Made by a program: the position numbers and the translations under genes
Assembly (NCBI RefSeq): GCF_042648805.1
Contig: NZ_JBHRXZ010000022.1
Coordinates: 558,001 to 622,000 of the forward strand
Origin: Azomonas tarimensis
GTDB lineage: Bacteria > Pseudomonadota > Gammaproteobacteria > Pseudomonadales > Pseudomonadaceae
DNA length: 64,000 nt
Direction of reading: 5' to 3'
Notes under the pieces: model-generated
What the model was told of the DNA's origin: nothing
The model's database searches: none
The model's input: only the letters and a program-made list of their open reading frames with translations
Shown here: positions 26,657 through 35,684 of the stretch, one piece after another
Layout of the letters: every line of letters begins with the position of its first letter
Numbering within the stretch: the stretch's first letter is position 1

Positions 26657-27846
26657 CGCCCGACCTCCAACGCACCATAGACCGCATCACGCAGATCGTT
26701 GACGAAGCGGCCGGACATACCTTCGTACAAGGTGTTGGTGAAGGCGACCACGCTGAGCCCTTGCGCCCGGTCCACGAACCATGAATGACCGTAGGCGCCG
26801 CCCCAACGCCAAGTCCCCTCGGACTCGGGCGACATCGCCAGTTTCCGGTCGCGCAGGACCGAGAATCCCAGACCGAAGCCGAACCCCGGCGCAGCCGGCA
26901 GTTCACGGCCTTTCGTCTGGTCCCGCTCCATTTCCGCGACCAGTTCGCTGGGCAGCAGGACGCCGCATCCTTGGCGCAAGGCTTCCAGCAGACGCAGGAA
27001 GTCGCCTGCCGTGCCTGCCATGCCCGCGCCACCAGAGGGAAATGCCTGCGGATCGAAGATGCGCGCAGGGCTGTAGGGGATACCGACCGTCCCCTCGAAT
27101 GGCGAAACCGTTTCGCCTTCCGCCAGTGGGTGCGGCTGAGCCGCGTCATTCACATAGGCGGTCGCCACGCGCTGCGCATCCAGCGCGATAAAGCCGGTAT
27201 CCGTCATGCCCAGCGGGCCAGTCACGAGCTGGCCCACGGCCGCGTCCAGTGGCTCGCCATACACCTGCTCGATCAAGGCACCCAGCACGTCGGTTGCCAA
27301 CGAGTAGCCCCAAGCCGTGCCCGGTTCGTACAGCAGCGGCACGGTGGCGATGCGACGCAGGTTCTCCCCCAGGCTGATACCGGACGCATCCATGCCATCC
27401 GACACGTCGGCCCGTGCATAGGGACCATCCGCATCGGCCTCGAAGAAGCGATAGCCCAGTCCGGCCGTATGGCTGAGCAGTTGCCGTACCGTGATCCGCG
27501 CAGGACGACCGTCAGCCAGATTCGGCCGGAACTCGGGCAACCAACGGTCGATGCTGTCGTCAAGGTCGAGGCGCCCTTGAGCGACCAATACCAGTGCTGC
27601 CGTGGAGACGATGGGCTTGCTCACGGACGCCAGACGAAAGACTGCGTCCACGGTCATCGCCCGACGGCTTTCACGGTCGGCCCAGCCGGCAGCCTGGTGA
27701 TGGATCAGCTCACCATCGCGGGCCACCAGCACCACCGCACCGACCAGACGCCGCTGGTCCAGCGCCTGTTGAACAGCGATCTGGATGCGAGCTGACAGAT
27801 GCGCTGGCGGGACGCCGGTGCGTAGCGGAATTGCGGAAGTCGCCAC
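26653..27846 (-). CDS. Serine hydrolase, class C beta-lactamase/EstB-type esterase fold
   Basis: A 397-residue cytoplasmic-looking enzyme (no signal peptide) of the beta-lactamase superfamily. The catalytic SxxK motif is RLASVSKPI and the tyrosine motif is WGYSLATDV. HSWFVD near the C-terminus replaces the KTG element. Such proteins are usually esterases or D-Ala-type hydrolases, and real beta-lactamases of class C carry a signal peptide, so resistance is unlikely. It is first in an operon with the MFS gene and divergent from a LysR gene. Confidence 0.85.
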   Translation of the reverse strand: MATSAIPLRTGVPPAHLSARIQIAVQQALDQRRLVGAVVLVARDGELIHHQAAGWADRESRRAMTVDAVFRLASVSKPIVSTAALVLVAQGRLDLDDSIDRWLPEFRPNLADGRPARITVRQLLSHTAGLGYRFFEADADGPYARADVSDGMDASGISLGENLRRIATVPLLYEPGTAWGYSLATDVLGALIEQVYGEPLDAAVGQLVTGPLGMTDTGFIALDAQRVATAYVNDAAQPHPLAEGETVSPFEGTVGIPYSPARIFDPQAFPSGGAGMAGTAGDFLRLLEALRQGCGVLLPSELVAEMERDQTKGRELPAAPGFGFGLGFSVLRDRKLAMSPESEGTWRWGGAYGHSWFVDRAQGLSVVAFTNTLYEGMSGRFVNDLRDAVYGALEVGR

Positions 27847-27963
27847 GGGTAATTCCTTTCATCAATGGACTTACCTGTCACGATAAAAAGCCTGCGATTA
27901 AAGAAAAAGTAGGGTACAGTTCCTTTTTGAGCGGAACTTTATGTCCGCAATAGAGGTGCTCTG

Positions 27964-28896
27964 ATGGATAGCCTCAACGGCTTCGTGGTGTTCGTCCAAG
28001 TGGCTGAAACACGCAGCTTCGTTGCGGCCGGTCGGCTGCTGGGCGTGTCGGCATCCGCCGTCGGCAAGAGCGTGGCGCGGCTGGAAGAAAAACTGGGGGT
28101 GCGCCTGTTCCACCGCAGCACGCGCAGCGTCACGCTCACGGCCGAAGGCACGCTGTTCCTGGAGCGCAGTCGCCGCATCCTCGCCGAAATCGAGGCGGCG
28201 GAACTGGAACTGTCGCAGGCGACGGCTGCGCCGCGTGGCCGCCTGCGAGTCAGCTTGCCTCTGGTCAGCTCACTGGTGCTGCCCGTGCTCGGCGAGTTCA
28301 TGCGCGAGTACCCGGAAATCGAGCTGGACCTGGATTTCACCGACCGGCTGGTCGATGTGATCGAGGAAGGTTTCGATGCCGTAGTCAGAACGGGCGATCC
28401 GACCGACTCGCGCCTGTCCGCCCGCCGGCTTGGCTCCTTCCGCTCGATGCTTGTCGCTTCGCCCGACTATCTGGCGCGGCGAGGTACGCCCAAAGTGCCT
28501 GCCGATCTGCTGGAGCACACCTGCCTGCACTACCGCTTCCCCAATAGCGGCAAGCTGGAGCTGTGGGCGTTGCGCCGCGCTGCGGGTGAGCCCGAGCTGA
28601 CGCTGCCGACCTCGATGATCTGCAACAACATCGAGACGCGCGTGTGCTTTGCGTTGCAGGGCTTGGGCATCGCCTACCTGCCGGAGTTCTCAATCAGGGA
28701 GCCTCTGGCGGATGGGCGGCTGCGCGCCGTTCTGGCCGATCATGCAGAGCGCGCTGGCGTTTTCCACGTGCTCTGGCCAGCCAGCAAGCATCCCTCGCCG
28801 AAGGTCAGGGCCTTCGTCGATTTCCTGTGCGCTCGTGTGTTTCCGGCTTCTCTGGACAAGCCCAAGACCAAACCCCGACGCCTGGTCAGCCGATAG
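27964..28896 (+). CDS. LysR-type regulator divergent from the esterase-MFS operon
   Basis: A 310-residue LysR regulator with HTH (VFVQVAETRSFVAAGRLLGV, then SASAVGKSVARLE). The effector domain has VVRTGDPTDSRLSARRLGSF. The 117-base region between it and the esterase start is the expected control site. It is convergent with the relaxase gene and overlaps its 3' end by 11 bases. Confidence 0.9.
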   Translation: MDSLNGFVVFVQVAETRSFVAAGRLLGVSASAVGKSVARLEEKLGVRLFHRSTRSVTLTAEGTLFLERSRRILAEIEAAELELSQATAAPRGRLRVSLPLVSSLVLPVLGEFMREYPEIELDLDFTDRLVDVIEEGFDAVVRTGDPTDSRLSARRLGSFRSMLVASPDYLARRGTPKVPADLLEHTCLHYRFPNSGKLELWALRRAAGEPELTLPTSMICNNIETRVCFALQGLGIAYLPEFSIREPLADGRLRAVLADHAERAGVFHVLWPASKHPSPKVRAFVDFLCARVFPASLDKPKTKPRRLVSR

Positions 28897-30880
28897 AGGG
28901 GCCGCGTGCTCGTCCAACTTCCCACGACACCCCGTCGCCGCGCACCGTCGCGGCGATCTGCTGCCCCAGCCGCTGTTCGATCACCGGCCGCCACGGCACC
29001 AGGCTGAATCCCTTGCCGTCATCGAGCATCGCGTAGCGCCCGCTGGCGAGCATGACGGAGCGCCGGTAGATGCCGGCCACGCGCTGCCCGTTCGTGACGG
29101 GCCGATGCTCCAGGCCGGTTTCGGCGGCAATGTCCTGCGCGGACTGCGCCAGTTCCCGATTGCGCAGCGTGCCCAGCAGGTTGCGGGCGAGGATCACGCG
29201 CTGGCCGCGCCGCTGGGCCAGCCCCTGTTCTTCGAGGAAGTCGGCGCGCTGCTGCAAGGCTTGCTTGGTGTCGCCACCAAAGCCCAGGTCGCCCAGCCCC
29301 TTGCCGCCGCCGATCAACTGCTGATCCAGCCAGGTCGCGCCGATGACGCGCGCCTGCCGTTCGATGGGCAGGTGCGATTTCAGCTCCACGGCCACACCGC
29401 CCAGCCGCTGCGCGTCGTACTGGCGACCACGCTCGGCCAGGTCGTCCGGCACCTTCCATAAGCCCTCGGCCACTCGCTCCACGATGCCGGCACGGCGCAG
29501 GGCTTCCAGCCGGCGAACATGGGCTGCGATGACCTCCTGCGGGTCGCGGCCGGCCTTGGCTCGGCCTTGCTCGATCGCCAGGTGATGGTCGGCGCGATAC
29601 AGGCCATCGTTCGCCAGCGCGGCGATGTTCTTGTCGGCCGCCCGCACCTCGGCGGAACCGCGCACCTCCACCACCGCGCCGGTGGGGTAGCTCGCCAGCT
29701 CGTCGCGGGCGTTTAAGGCAACGTAGTGGGCCTTGCCGTCAATGCCCTCGATGACCAGATAGCCGCGGTCGTGCAGTTCGTCGGCCAGCCCCTTGGCAGC
29801 GACGCGGCCGACGATGGTGCGGCCGTCGTCGCCCGGCTCGAACACCGCCAGCTCGCGCGGCTGGCCGCTCATGGCCCGCTGCATGGTGCGGATGATGTCG
29901 CCACGCTCGCCCAGGGCGCGCAAGGTCTTCTCCGCGTCCGCATGGACGGCCCAGGTGCCGGGCTGCGTCTCGTCGGCCAGGCCCAGGCGCTGCAAGCGTT
30001 GCAGGCGGCCGATCAGCAGCAGGCGCTGGCGTTGCAGCCGGGGTTCGTTGAAGCGTTCGATCTGCACCCGGCCATCGTCGCCGGCCTCGCACTGCAACCT
30101 GCGGTCGAGGCTCGTCCACCGCTCTTGCTCCACCTCGCGCTGCAAGGTCTGCTGGATCTCCAGTTCGGTACGCGGCCCAAGCCATTCCGTCGCCAACTCG
30201 GCGGCCCGGTGACGGAAGCCGTGGGCGATGTAGTCGCCCGCGATGATGAGGTCTTTGCCGATGTCGTCGCGTCCGCGCACGATCAAATGCGTGTGCGGGT
30301 TGTCGGTGTTCCAGTGATCGACCGCCACCCAATCCAGCCGCGTGCCCAGGTCGGCTTCCATGCGGTTCACCAGATGCCTGGTGTAGGTGCGCAGGTCGTC
30401 CAGTTCGGCGCCGTCCTCCGGTGCGACGATGAAACGGAAATGATGCCGGTCGTCAGCGGCCCGCTCCTTGAAGTCATCGAGGTCGGCTTCGTCGGTCTGC
30501 GGCCCGTAGGCCCGGCCCGGTTCGCCATCGCGGCCCGCGCCGTCGCGCTCGATGTAGCGCAGATGCTTGGCGAGCGATTGCGGGCTGGCGTTGCGCTGGT
30601 TGACCAGCAGCGTCTTGATGGTCACGCGCCGCGACATGGGGGTCAGCTTCGCCCCGGCGAAACGCGCCGCCGTGTGGCCGCGCCCAAGCCGTGAGCCGGG
30701 CCGCTGGCCGGCTCGTGCGCCGCTGCCACTGCCTGCGGAGTGGCGCATCGAGGACTTGCCGCCGCTGGCCTTGCCCGCCTGCTTGAGCACCTTGGAAACG
30801 AAGCTCTGGCCCTGGCCCTTGCCCTGGTTCTTCGGGGCGCTGGGGCGCACGCGGAAATCGTCGTCTCGGCGGTCGGTCAT
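28886..30880 (-). CDS. Relaxase (Tn4371 RlxS-like, DUF3363)
   Basis: A 664-residue nicking enzyme that should cut oriT and pilot the strand into the recipient. A basic, low-complexity N-terminus is followed by the nuclease domain. Tyrosine in HLRYIERDG (residue 109) is a candidate nucleophile. HHFRF is at 146-150, and the metal-binding histidine set is in VDHWNTDNPHTHLIV (His189, 196, 198). The rest is the DUF3363 region. ATG 30880 begins the family's usual MTDRRDDDFRVR; a longer reading covers GC-rich noncoding DNA. The 3' end is duplicated at 22,234-22,595. Confidence 0.9.
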   Translation of the reverse strand: MTDRRDDDFRVRPSAPKNQGKGQGQSFVSKVLKQAGKASGGKSSMRHSAGSGSGARAGQRPGSRLGRGHTAARFAGAKLTPMSRRVTIKTLLVNQRNASPQSLAKHLRYIERDGAGRDGEPGRAYGPQTDEADLDDFKERAADDRHHFRFIVAPEDGAELDDLRTYTRHLVNRMEADLGTRLDWVAVDHWNTDNPHTHLIVRGRDDIGKDLIIAGDYIAHGFRHRAAELATEWLGPRTELEIQQTLQREVEQERWTSLDRRLQCEAGDDGRVQIERFNEPRLQRQRLLLIGRLQRLQRLGLADETQPGTWAVHADAEKTLRALGERGDIIRTMQRAMSGQPRELAVFEPGDDGRTIVGRVAAKGLADELHDRGYLVIEGIDGKAHYVALNARDELASYPTGAVVEVRGSAEVRAADKNIAALANDGLYRADHHLAIEQGRAKAGRDPQEVIAAHVRRLEALRRAGIVERVAEGLWKVPDDLAERGRQYDAQRLGGVAVELKSHLPIERQARVIGATWLDQQLIGGGKGLGDLGFGGDTKQALQQRADFLEEQGLAQRRGQRVILARNLLGTLRNRELAQSAQDIAAETGLEHRPVTNGQRVAGIYRRSVMLASGRYAMLDDGKGFSLVPWRPVIEQRLGQQIAATVRGDGVSWEVGRARGPSIG

Positions 30881-31328
30881 GGCCGCGTTCCCTGCAAGCT
30901 CTGGCGTGTCCTGTCGTGCGAAGCACGCGGACATGCCTGCATTGGCGCGGGCCTCGCGCCCCACGCGGCACGGCGGCGAAGCCGCTCCGTGCCGCGCCAC
31001 CCCCATGTGCAGACTGGCTTTCGACGCGGCCCGGTGCCGCGTCCTTTTGTCTTGCCTTCCGCCTTTGCCCTTCGCTGTCGCTCCGGGCGTCGGCGGCCCG
31101 GCGGCGCTGTGCTGCTTGCAGTCAGCCCGCCGGCGAACGCGCCAATGGCCGCAGGCCGGGCGCGTTCGAGGCAAGACGCCTGCACGCTGGATGGCTGCGC
31201 CGGATGTTGCGCGAGACGCGGCGCGAATGCGCCCGCGCTGCACGCGCGACGACACGGCGGCAGCAGCCGGAACGGCATGCCCGATGGCAGGATGAGATGC
31301 ACGGCAACGTGCAGCGAATCGGCGGCCT
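30881..31328. other. 448-base gene-free region between relaxase and traF; oriT candidate
   Basis: No convincing gene on either strand. It is very GC-rich, and reading frames here have no family resemblance. An imperfect hairpin lies at 30,966-30,994 (12-base arm, GAA loop). Origins of transfer of this class commonly lie close to the relaxase gene, so this is the most likely place for oriT, but no nick-site motif was recognised. Confidence 0.35.
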
Positions 31329-31928
31329 TCATGGGCGCGTCTCCAGCCAGACCAGATGCGCGACGCCGATCACGGCGGACGCGCTGACCGGGCCGTAATA
31401 GCGGCTGTCGAACGATGCCGGATTGGTCACGCTCAACAGGAACAGCTCGCCCGGTTCGAGGCGGCGGCAAAGCTGCAAGGATGGCAGCGGCCGGCCCAGC
31501 CGGTCGGCAGGTAGCGCGGCGGCCGAAGGCATGCCGTCGATGCGTACCTGCCCGGCGACGAGGCAGACGTGTTGCGGCGCGACCGCGCCCACACGTTTGA
31601 GCAGCGGGACGTGAGCCGGCAGGTAGCCGCGCTGCGCAGCGAGCGCGGCAGCGTCGGCAGGCAAGCGGGTCAGAACGATGCTGCCTACTTCCAGCCGACG
31701 TGGAAGTGAGGCGGCCCGATAGTCAAGCGGCTGCACGCGATACCAGCCGACCGGCACGCTGTCGGACGGGTTGTAGGTCAGGCGCGGCAGCGGTTGCACG
31801 AACGCCGCCCAGGTCAGCGCAGCAAGGCCGACGGCGGCGGAGCCCGCCAGCACGATGCGAACGCGCAGGCGCGAGCGAGGATGCGGCGTGGCTTCGTGCG
31901 TGCATGTGGTGTTGGATTGGGTCGTCAT
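31329..31928 (-). CDS. traF: TraF, S26-type peptidase for pilin maturation
   Basis: A 199-residue membrane-anchored peptidase (segment about 23-43). The catalytic serine is in YNPSDSVPVGWY (Ser57) and the general-base lysine in PLLKRVGA (Lys111), as in signal-peptidase-type TraF. In RP4 this enzyme processes and cyclises the TrbC pilin; the same job is expected for the trbC product at 9,512. A four-base overlap couples it to the DUF2840 gene upstream. Confidence 0.9.
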   Translation of the reverse strand: MTTQSNTTCTHEATPHPRSRLRVRIVLAGSAAVGLAALTWAAFVQPLPRLTYNPSDSVPVGWYRVQPLDYRAASLPRRLEVGSIVLTRLPADAAALAAQRGYLPAHVPLLKRVGAVAPQHVCLVAGQVRIDGMPSAAALPADRLGRPLPSLQLCRRLEPGELFLLSVTNPASFDSRYYGPVSASAVIGVAHLVWLETRP

Positions 31929-32482
31929 GGCAGCGCCCTTCCAGCCAGCCAGGCGGTGTGCCGCTCGGCGTTGTATTCGGGCAGAGGCAGGCGGGCCGCC
32001 AGACGGTTGCCCAGCGTGCGCCAGTACGCGGGCGACACGTCAATGGCGGCGATGCCCTGCGCGTCGATGCCGTCGATGCATTCCAGCACGGCACGCACCG
32101 CGTTCTCGCCTTCGGCGTGCAGCAGCAGGCGTGCGCCCGGCCGCACGCCGGGAATGCGCTGCATGTCGTCCAGCGGCGTGGCGGCTTGCATCACCATGAG
32201 CTGCCAGCGGATCGTGCCGTAGTCGTTTGCTTCCCAGCGCACGCGGCAGAACATTGCACGCGGCAGGAACACCGCGCAGCGCCGCCAGCGGTCGAGCCGC
32301 AGCGTGCGCGCCGGTTCGCCGAAACGCAGGTAGAGCTTGAAGCGCGGTTCGATGTAGGCGAGCGATACGTGAGTCAGCGGCACGTTGCCAGCCTGGCCGG
32401 CGAGCGTCGAAAGCGAAGGCGGCGGCGCAGCAGCCGGTGCAGCCGTCGCCGCGTGAGCGGCAGGCAAGGCGGATGCGTTCAT
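31925..32482 (-). CDS. DUF2840 family protein
   Basis: A 185-residue protein with an Ala-rich N-terminal 30 residues, then the DUF2840 core (LTHVSLAYIEPRFKLYLRFG; RCAVFLPRAMFCRVRWEAND). The family is found between parA-type and traF genes of Tn4371-like elements, function unknown. Start 32482 overlaps the RHH gene by four bases; a longer reading is a shadow. Confidence 0.85.
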   Translation of the reverse strand: MNASALPAAHAATAAPAAAPPPSLSTLAGQAGNVPLTHVSLAYIEPRFKLYLRFGEPARTLRLDRWRRCAVFLPRAMFCRVRWEANDYGTIRWQLMVMQAATPLDDMQRIPGVRPGARLLLHAEGENAVRAVLECIDGIDAQGIAAIDVSPAYWRTLGNRLAARLPLPEYNAERHTAWLAGRALP

Positions 32483-32742
32483 GGCAGGTTCTCCGGGCGC
32501 TTGTCGGGAAACTCCCGCTCCAGCAGGCCGCGCAGCAGTTCGGTCACGGTCACGCCCTGGCCGAAGGCGGCGATCTTGATGCGCGCGCGCAGCGCGGGCG
32601 TCACGTCGAGCGTCAGGCGAGCCGTGTAAAGGTCGCCTTTGTTGAGCGCATCGGCATCGCCCTGGCGAATCCACGCCTCGGCGTGCGGATTCGCGGGCGG
32701 ACGTGCGCCGATGCCGACGCGCTTGCTGCGCGGGCCGCTCAT
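32479..32742 (-). CDS. Small ribbon-helix-helix partition partner of ParA
   Basis: An 87-residue basic protein. The C-terminal half (TARLTLDVTPALRARIKIAA, then TVTELLRGLLEREF) is a ribbon-helix-helix DNA-binding fold. Its ATG overlaps the parA stop (32,739-32,742), and genes at this place are often named parB. It is likely the centromere-binding partner and autoregulator of ParA. The GTG start nine bases earlier was rejected because of the exact ATGA overlap. Confidence 0.8.
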   Translation of the reverse strand: MSGPRSKRVGIGARPPANPHAEAWIRQGDADALNKGDLYTARLTLDVTPALRARIKIAAFGQGVTVTELLRGLLEREFPDKRPENLP

Positions 32743-33377
32743 GTCGGCCACCGCAGCAGTTCATCGGTGAGCGCGGCGATTTCGCGTGCGGCGGCGCTGT
32801 CTGGCGCCGTCTCGCGGGCGAGCCGGCCAGCGGCCACGCTGTCGGCGAAGACGATGCGCTGGCGCACCTCGGCGCGCAGCGCCGGCAGCGGCTGTTCGGC
32901 CAGCGATTGCCGCGCCTCGCGGCCGATGATGGTGGTGCTGACGCGCCGGTTGATGACGAAGGCCGCGCGCAGCGCTGGCCTGAATACCTGGGCTTCGCGG
33001 ATCAGCGCGACCATCTCGGCGCTGGCCCACAGGTCGTAGGGGCTGGGCTGCACGGGGATCAGCACGCGCCCGGCCGCCAGCAACGCGGAGCGCGCCAAGG
33101 CGGCGATGCGCGGCGGCCCGTCGATGATGACGTGATCTGCGCGGCGGGCGAGTTCTGGCGCTTCCTGGTGCAGCGTTTCGCGGGCCAGGCCCACGGCGCT
33201 GAACAGCCGTGGCAAGCCTTGCTGGCTTCTGCGTTGCGTCCAGTCCAGCGATGAACCTTGCGGGTCAGCATCCAGCAGGATGACCGACTGCCCGCGCATC
33301 GCCAGTTCGCCGGCGATGTGCGTGGCGAGCGTGGTCTTGCCGACGCCGCCTTTCTGGTTGAGCAAGGCGACGATCAT
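32739..33377 (-). CDS. parA: ParA-family partition ATPase
   Basis: A 212-residue Walker ATPase of the short type (no N-terminal HTH). Deviant Walker A NQKGGVGKTTLATH, switch region LLDADPQGSSLDW and IIDGPP are visible. It probably stabilises the excised, replicating form of the element. Directly followed by the RHH gene and preceded by the iteron region. Confidence 0.92.
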   Translation of the reverse strand: MIVALLNQKGGVGKTTLATHIAGELAMRGQSVILLDADPQGSSLDWTQRRSQQGLPRLFSAVGLARETLHQEAPELARRADHVIIDGPPRIAALARSALLAAGRVLIPVQPSPYDLWASAEMVALIREAQVFRPALRAAFVINRRVSTTIIGREARQSLAEQPLPALRAEVRQRIVFADSVAAGRLARETAPDSAAAREIAALTDELLRWPT

Positions 33378-33553
33378 TGCGTGGCCCTCCACGCTGGAAA
33401 GCCAGGCTTTGCCTGCCGTGCGAAACGCCGTTCGCCGTGTCGTTCGGTGGTTGTCCACTGAATCGGCGCGCTTCTACTAAAAGTTAGAGATTTATAGTTA
33501 GGTAAGTTAGAGGGGACGCAAACCCGCGCCGTTATTGGCTTTGCGGCGTTTTC

Positions 33554-33619
33554 GTACTCCTGATAGCACGATAGGCGTACTCCCGATAGCACGATACCCG
33601 GTACTCCTGATAGCACGAG
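33554..33619. repeat. Three iteron-like direct repeats upstream of parA, next to repA
   Basis: Copies start at 33,554, 33,577 and 33,601. The shared 19-mer is GTACTC(C/T)-type: GTACTCCTGATAGCACGAT with one change in copy 2 and one in copy 3. Spacing is 23 and 24 bases, about two helical turns. A TTATCCCC stretch resembling a DnaA box (from 33,643) and an A/T-rich patch with repeated AGTTAG (33,479-33,512) flank them. This is the layout of an iteron-controlled origin. Confidence 0.75.
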
Positions 33620-33642
33620 GCCGTTCACAGGTTTTCCCGCAG

Positions 33643-34512
33643 TTATCCCCGTGCCGTGAACGGCACGGGCCGGAAGGTCAGCAGTTGCAGCCTTTCGTCT
33701 GGCATCGACTCGATGCCCAGGACGTAGCCGGGCAGCGACTGCCGCGCCACCAGGACGCGCAGGTCGTAGGCGAAGTCCGAGAAGCGCGCCGCGCTGCCCG
33801 ACTTGCGGTGCAGATGCCGGAAGTCGAATTGCCAGCCGTGTTCCTGCCGCCCGCCGTGCTTGCGCACGAGGCGGTACAGCCAGCGTTCGATGCCACCCTT
33901 CAAGCGGAAATAGGCCGGGTCGATGGTCAGCACCAGGGCGGCGTCGAGCACGCCGGCATAGAACCAGTCGGGCAGGATCAGTTGGATGCCCAGTGGCACG
34001 CCGCTGGCGTCGGCCAGTTCCTTCCATTCGTTGATCCACGAGAAGCGATGCAAGCGCCGCCCGGTGGTTTCGCGGATGGACGTTGCCACGCTGGTCGATT
34101 GCAGCCGGTCGAGCGCGGCTTTCAGGCGCTGGTAGTCGTTGAGGGACGTGCCGCGCCCGATGAAGCGCAGGATTTCGTAGGGCGTGGCGTGTATCCAGCG
34201 CGACGGGCGAATGCCTGCGTCGCGTGCCTCCACGATTTGCGAGGCCGCCCATATCAACACGTCGGCATCCCATATCGTGGCGATGCCGTGCTCGGCCGTG
34301 CCTTCCACGCGGATGGTGACGTTGCCACTGCGGAAGTCGATGGGCGCGACGCGCCGCGACTTCGCCAGCGAGAAGAACGGAAAGGCCATCAAGTCCTGGC
34401 TGTCGCGCGGCGCCATGCCGTCGCCCGGCAGCGCGCGGAACAGGTCGAGCTGTTCCCGCTGCGGCGATCGCTGCCCCGACGGCAGCGATGGACTGGACAT
34501 GACGATGGCCAC
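33643..34512 (-). CDS. repA: RepA, plasmid-type replication initiator (RPA family)
   Basis: A 289-residue initiator-like protein. Recognisable stretches are DLMAFPFFSLAKSRR, IWDADVLIWAASQI and GTSLNDYQRLKAALDRLQST, and a winged-helix-rich C-terminus with GGIERWLYRLVRKH. Proteins of this family start replication of broad-host-range plasmids. In an ICE it would permit replication of the circular form. Its 3' end abuts the iteron array, which is the expected binding site. Confidence 0.88.
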   Translation of the reverse strand: MAIVMSSPSLPSGQRSPQREQLDLFRALPGDGMAPRDSQDLMAFPFFSLAKSRRVAPIDFRSGNVTIRVEGTAEHGIATIWDADVLIWAASQIVEARDAGIRPSRWIHATPYEILRFIGRGTSLNDYQRLKAALDRLQSTSVATSIRETTGRRLHRFSWINEWKELADASGVPLGIQLILPDWFYAGVLDAALVLTIDPAYFRLKGGIERWLYRLVRKHGGRQEHGWQFDFRHLHRKSGSAARFSDFAYDLRVLVARQSLPGYVLGIESMPDERLQLLTFRPVPFTARG

Positions 34513-34526
34513 CGGCGAGCCGACGA

Positions 34527-34811
34527 TCAGCGGCCATCACGGTAGTCGCCCGCGTGACGCTCGGCATATTCCGGGTCGGACGTGGCCTCGTAGCTGCGCT
34601 GGTCGGCCCAGGCATCGAGATCGCTCACGGCGTACATGACGCGGCGGCCGAACTTGCGGAACTTCGGGCCGCCGCCGATCACGCGCTGTTTCTCCAGCGT
34701 GCGCGGCGACAGCCGCAGGTATTCGGCGGCTTCGTCGTTGGTCAGGTAGCGTTGGGGCTGCACGGGCGCAGCGACAGCAGCGGCGGCAGGCCGCAAGGGA
34801 GCGGGTCGCAT
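34527..34811 (-). CDS. AlpA/excisionase-like HTH protein
   Basis: A 94-residue protein whose core (YLTNDEAAEYLRLSPRTLEK, then GGGPKFRKFGRRVMY) is the winged HTH of AlpA/excisionase-like regulators. ATG 34811 has a strong GGAGGT seven bases upstream, so I rejected ATG 34827 and the longer start. Located just before repA, which it may control; an excisionase role is possible. Confidence 0.85.
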   Translation of the reverse strand: MRPAPLRPAAAAVAAPVQPQRYLTNDEAAEYLRLSPRTLEKQRVIGGGPKFRKFGRRVMYAVSDLDAWADQRSYEATSDPEYAERHAGDYRDGR

Positions 34812-34886
34812 GGGATGTACCTCCATCAAGCCCGGCCACACCACGCAGCCGGATAGAGGCACTTTCAAGAAAGCAAGGCTTCCTGC

Positions 34887-35684
34887 TCAGGGACGTTTTG
34901 CATGGGATGCAGCGCGTCCCTGTGCAACGAGCGGAAGCTGTGCAAGGCGGCGGTAGCCGCCGCGCATCAGCGCATCGCCCCGGCGCACCAGTCGCCGCAC
35001 GCGGGCGCGCAAGGCGCTATCGGCGTACCAGTCGTCTGCGACTGCATCGGCACCGAACAGTCCTTCGGCCACTTCGCGCAAGGATGCGCCCGCCAGGGTG
35101 CCGTCGAGCGCCTGGAGCGTGTTCAACTCCAGCAATGTGGCGAGTGTCGGCCGTGGCCGTGCCGTTCCCGCGGGTAAGGTGTCGCCAGCGATGGCCAGCT
35201 TGTCCAACTCGGCCGCCAGTGCCTGATAGTGGACGCACCGTGTGGCGCAGGCGCGGATGGCATAGGAGTAGGCCATGCCATCGCTCAGGTCGGGTGCCAG
35301 CGCGAAGCGCAGGCTGCAGCCCGGCCAACATGTCAGCAGCACCAGGCGCTTGCCATCGTGGATCAGATGCTTCTGGCCGGGAATGCGCCAGAACGCGAAG
35401 GCCACCGCATCGGGTGGCGGGTCGGCATCGGGATAGAGTTGCACGACAGCATCGTGGTCAGGGAACCAGGCCGGATGCGCGTCGCGCGCGTCCAGGGCGG
35501 GATCTTCCAGCAGGCGAAGCCCCCAGGCGTGCGCCGCCTCCGGCCGGCGGCGTCGGCGCAGCCAGTCGCGGCGGTAGTCGGGGTGGCGGCGCAGGTATTC
35601 CCACGCCAGCGCGGGGCCGTCGAGATGCAGCGTGTAGAGATACGCGGCGGTCGGATACCAGTGTTCGGCGCTCGGGTCAGCCAT
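34887..35684 (-). CDS. DUF2285 family protein (DUF6499-type N-terminus)
   Basis: A 265-residue protein common at this place in Tn4371-like ICEs. The N-terminal part is WYPTAAYLYTLHLDGPALAW, then EYLRRHPDYRRDW. The C-terminal DUF2285 region has RRLVRRGDALMRGGYRRLA. It is thought to be a regulator, but evidence is thin. The start at 35684 has AGGAGG seven bases upstream; the 35702 start lacks this. Confidence 0.85.
   Translation of the reverse strand: MADPSAEHWYPTAAYLYTLHLDGPALAWEYLRRHPDYRRDWLRRRRRPEAAHAWGLRLLEDPALDARDAHPAWFPDHDAVVQLYPDADPPPDAVAFAFWRIPGQKHLIHDGKRLVLLTCWPGCSLRFALAPDLSDGMAYSYAIRACATRCVHYQALAAELDKLAIAGDTLPAGTARPRPTLATLLELNTLQALDGTLAGASLREVAEGLFGADAVADDWYADSALRARVRRLVRRGDALMRGGYRRLAQLPLVAQGRAASHAKRP

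Noticed and set aside
26653..27846. Antibiotic resistance beta-lactamase
   Set aside because: No signal peptide, no KTG motif; more like an EstB-type esterase.
29726..30694. Plus-strand open frame over the relaxase gene
   Set aside because: Antisense to the relaxase domain with its conserved His motif; no family resemblance.
33554..33619. CRISPR array
   Set aside because: Only three repeats, spacers of 4-5 bases and no cas genes; the spacing fits iterons.
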